A program made the translations under genes and the position numbers. 64,000 bases of DNA from Arminella tubonensis (GTDB taxonomy: Bacteria > Pseudomonadota > Alphaproteobacteria > Rhizobiales > Rhizobiaceae): contig NZ_PCDP01000076.1 in the NCBI RefSeq assembly GCF_003240585.1, forward strand, positions 1 to 64,000, given 5' to 3'. This document shows positions 61,710 to 64,000 of the stretch, one piece after another. How positions within the stretch are numbered: position 1 is the stretch's first letter; each line of letters starts with the position of its first letter. Below the pieces are notes generated by a model. It saw only the letters and a list, made by a program, of their open reading frames with translations. It searched no databases and was not told where the DNA came from.

Positions 61710-64000
61710 ATGCAGCTTTCGTCCTGGTTTATTCACAAGCCTATCGCGTCTTCGCTCCTTATGGCGGCGCTCCTGGCCGTTGGTATCGCTGCTTATCCAT
61801 TTTTGCCGGTAGCGCCACTGCCCGAAGTCGACTTTCCAACGATTCAGGTCTCTACCCAACTACCGGGCGCGAACCCAGAAACCATGGCGTCATCGGTAAC
61901 GCAACCGCTGGAGCGCCAGTTTGGTCAGATCGATGGTGTCACCGAGATGACGTCGATTAGTACTTTGGGAAACAGCTCAATTACAATCCAGTTCGATCTT
62001 TCCAGAGACATCAACAGTGCTACCCAGGACGTCCAGACTGCGATTAACGCTGCTAGCGGTCAGCTCCCGACGGACCTACCGTCCCCTCCGACCTATCGAA
62101 AAGTGAACCCCGCTGACCCACCAATCCTGGTACTTGCACTGACATCCGATACCCTCCCGCTGACCCAAGTTGACGACTTTGCGGAAAACATTTTGGCGCA
62201 GCATATCAGCCAGATCTCCGGAGTGTCGCAAGTGCTGATATTTGGGCAGCAAAAGCCATCAGTGAGAGTCCAGATCGATCCGGCCAAGATTGCGAACCTT
62301 GGTCTTTCGTTGGAGGACATCCGCACTGCCATCGCGACAACTACCACCGATACGCCAAAAGGAACTATCCAGGGGAAAGTGCGCAACTATACAATTTACG
62401 ACAATGACCAGCTTACTACTGCGAAACCCTGGAACAACGCAATCGTCGCTTACCGCGATGGCGGACCGGTCCGAATTAAGGACATCGGCGTCGCAATAGA
62501 GGCTGCAGAGAACGTCCAGTTGGCCGCTTGGGCGGATGGTAAACCCGCAATCCTTTTGGCCGTGCTGAAACAGCCGGGCGCAAACGTCATTAGTACGGTG
62601 GACCAGATCAAAGCTGCCATGCCACAATTGCAAGCGATTGCACCGGCGGCTTTGAAGGTATCAATCTTAAGCGACCGCACCACAACTATTCGCGCCTCGG
62701 TGAAAGATGTCGAGTCCACGCTTCTGCTGACCGTTGTGTTGGTGGTGATTGTCATTTTCATTTTTCTGAGGAATTTTTGGGCGACCGCGATCCCTAGCAT
62801 CACGGTGCCGTTGGCTTTGGTGGCGACCTTGGCCCTTATGTATCTAGCAGGGTTTAGCCTCGACAATTTGTCGCTCATGGGATTGAGCATTGCTGTCGGC
62901 TTCGTCGTGGACGATGCCATTGTAATGCTCGAAAACATCGATCGGCATATCGAAGAAGGCAAATCCCCCATGCAGGCGGCCATAGACGGATCGGCTGAAA
63001 TTGGCTTCACGATCATCTCGATCAGCCTTTCGCTGGTCGCCGTCTTCATACCGCTGCTTCTCATGAGCGGGATCGTGGGCGAGCTTTTTCGAGAGTTCGC
63101 CATTACAGTCACGATGACGATCGCCGTGTCAGCTGTGGTTTCGTTGACGTTCACACCAATGATGTGCGGCCGCTTTATGCGGTCGCAAAAAGGCATCAAG
63201 CATGGGTGGATCTATACCGCGTTCGAACGCGGGTTTGATGGACTGTTGAATGGGTACCGGGTAACCCTGGACGTTGCCCTGAAGCATCATCGTGTCACGT
63301 TTAGCGTCTTTCTCTTGTCATTGATTGGCACTGCGGTTCTGTTCGTCGAAATACCTAAGGGCTTCTTTCCGACCCAAGACACGGGACTGATCACAGGCCT
63401 TCTCGAAGTTTCGCAGGAGACGTCTTTCGGTGCGATGGCCCAACACCAAATTGAGGCCGGTAAGGTCATCGCAACCGATCCAGGGGTGGCGTCTGTAGGG
63501 ATGGCGATTGGAAGTAGTGGAGGCACGACGCTCAACACCGGGCGGATGTTCATCACGCTCAAACCACTTGATCAGCGCGATGCGTCTGCGAGTGGTATCA
63601 TCGATCGTCTGCGACCGAAATTGGCGAAACTGGAAGGCGCAAAGGTGTACTTGCAGTCCGCGCAGGACATCAACGTTGGCGGCCGGAGCTCTGCAACTCA
63701 ATATCAGTACACGCTTCAGGACGGTGATTTGGCGGAACTGAATGTGTGGGCAAACCAGCTGCTCGAAAAATTCAAGACAATGCCAGAGCTGGCGGACGTC
63801 GCCACGGACCAACAAAATGACGGGTCGACGGTGACACTTTCCATTGATCGTGATCAGGCATCGCGGTTCGGCATTTCACCGGAGCTAATCGACAACACCC
63901 TCTACGACGCCTTTGGCCAACGTCAGGTCACCCAATACTTTACCGATCTGAACAGCTACCACGTCATCTTGGAGATTCCTCCGAATATCCAAAGCTCACC
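61710..64000 (+). CDS. RND efflux transporter, MdtB/AcrB type, cut by window edge
   Basis: The ATG at 61710 follows AAGGAGG and lies four bases behind the adaptor stop. About 763 codons are visible (a full pump has about 1030-1050). It opens MQLSSWFIHKPIASSLLMAA, the usual first membrane helix. The porter domain follows (ATMASSVTQPLERQFGQIDG), then the transmembrane block at residues ~330-520 with the proton-relay pair Asp401-Asp402 in VGFVVDDAIVMLENIDRH. The second half begins near residue 520. The sequence is closest in feel to MdtB/MdtC-type pumps, which export bile salts and antibiotics in enterobacteria; the substrate here is unknown. Confidence 0.95.
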   Translation, partial: MQLSSWFIHKPIASSLLMAALLAVGIAAYPFLPVAPLPEVDFPTIQVSTQLPGANPETMASSVTQPLERQFGQIDGVTEMTSISTLGNSSITIQFDLSRDINSATQDVQTAINAASGQLPTDLPSPPTYRKVNPADPPILVLALTSDTLPLTQVDDFAENILAQHISQISGVSQVLIFGQQKPSVRVQIDPAKIANLGLSLEDIRTAIATTTTDTPKGTIQGKVRNYTIYDNDQLTTAKPWNNAIVAYRDGGPVRIKDIGVAIEAAENVQLAAWADGKPAILLAVLKQPGANVISTVDQIKAAMPQLQAIAPAALKVSILSDRTTTIRASVKDVESTLLLTVVLVVIVIFIFLRNFWATAIPSITVPLALVATLALMYLAGFSLDNLSLMGLSIAVGFVVDDAIVMLENIDRHIEEGKSPMQAAIDGSAEIGFTIISISLSLVAVFIPLLLMSGIVGELFREFAITVTMTIAVSAVVSLTFTPMMCGRFMRSQKGIKHGWIYTAFERGFDGLLNGYRVTLDVALKHHRVTFSVFLLSLIGTAVLFVEIPKGFFPTQDTGLITGLLEVSQETSFGAMAQHQIEAGKVIATDPGVASVGMAIGSSGGTTLNTGRMFITLKPLDQRDASASGIIDRLRPKLAKLEGAKVYLQSAQDINVGGRSSATQYQYTLQDGDLAELNVWANQLLEKFKTMPELADVATDQQNDGSTVTLSIDRDQASRFGISPELIDNTLYDAFGQRQVTQYFTDLNSYHVILEIPPNIQSS

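Noticed and set aside
1..64000. CRISPR arrays, tRNA or rRNA genes, replication origin
   Set aside because: No regularly spaced repeats, no cloverleaf-like or rRNA core sequence and no repABC-type genes were seen, but a short tRNA could be missed by eye.

Overview
This window looks like part of an accessory replicon or genomic island of a Rhizobiales bacterium, most likely Rhizobiaceae. The pointers are three SyrB-like regulator genes in tandem, an AtsE-type host-attachment remnant, IS66- and IS3-family insertion-sequence debris, an OprB-type porin, a bacterial CDC48 ATPase and several small secreted proteins of the kind common in rhizobia. I saw no rRNA, tRNA or CRISPR array. Gene density is uneven. 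Compact operons alternate with stretches of 0.4-1.3 kb that hold only broken genes, as expected of a region with heavy gene turnover.

Layout. 1-2.3 kb: an IS3-family element enters from the left edge and has removed the start of a RecB-like nuclease/DNA2-like helicase gene. 2.6-4.5 kb: a coiled-coil protein and a secreted DUF3616-like protein. 4.9-10.6 kb: a goose-type lysozyme-like enzyme, then a lipoprotein, a helical protein, two membrane proteins and a small Cys-containing secreted protein on one strand. 10.7-11.75 kb: scrambled IS66 debris with an apparent micro-inversion. 12.1-16.7 kb: a subtilisin-like protease, an alpha/beta hydrolase, a two-domain peptidoglycan hydrolase and a small membrane protein.

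16.9-37.3 kb is the centre of interest and looks like a defence island. On the minus strand a 1609-residue sacsin/HSP90-type ATPase with a C-terminal nuclease-like domain is coupled to a NERD-nuclease/UvrD-type helicase. Divergent from it, on the plus strand, are five genes packed end to end: a UPF1-like helicase with a C-terminal Vsr/DUF559-like nuclease, a membrane-anchored coiled-coil protein, a membrane-anchored coiled-coil McrB-like GTPase, a McrC-like (DUF2357-like) protein and a 785-residue protein of unknown, possibly Hsp70-like, fold. Start/stop overlaps suggest coupled translation. This resembles the McrBC-derived coiled-coil nuclease tandem (CoCoNuT) class, with its own gene content. 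The 1.3-kb divergent region carries clustered palindromes and a direct repeat. A frameshifted XRE regulator and a DUF4041/GIY-YIG nuclease follow.

37-64 kb is mixed. It holds a host-attachment pseudogene, a PAS-PAS-GGDEF diguanylate cyclase, the SyrB-like trio, a Nudix hydrolase, a cold-shock protein, small lipoproteins, catalase-peroxidase KatG, an IS66 deletion derivative, a HicB-like orphan, a CopC-like protein, CDC48 with a small partner, an OprB porin, and an RND efflux adaptor and pump that runs off the right edge.

All family assignments come from reading motifs. No database search was possible, and residue positions are approximate where marked.
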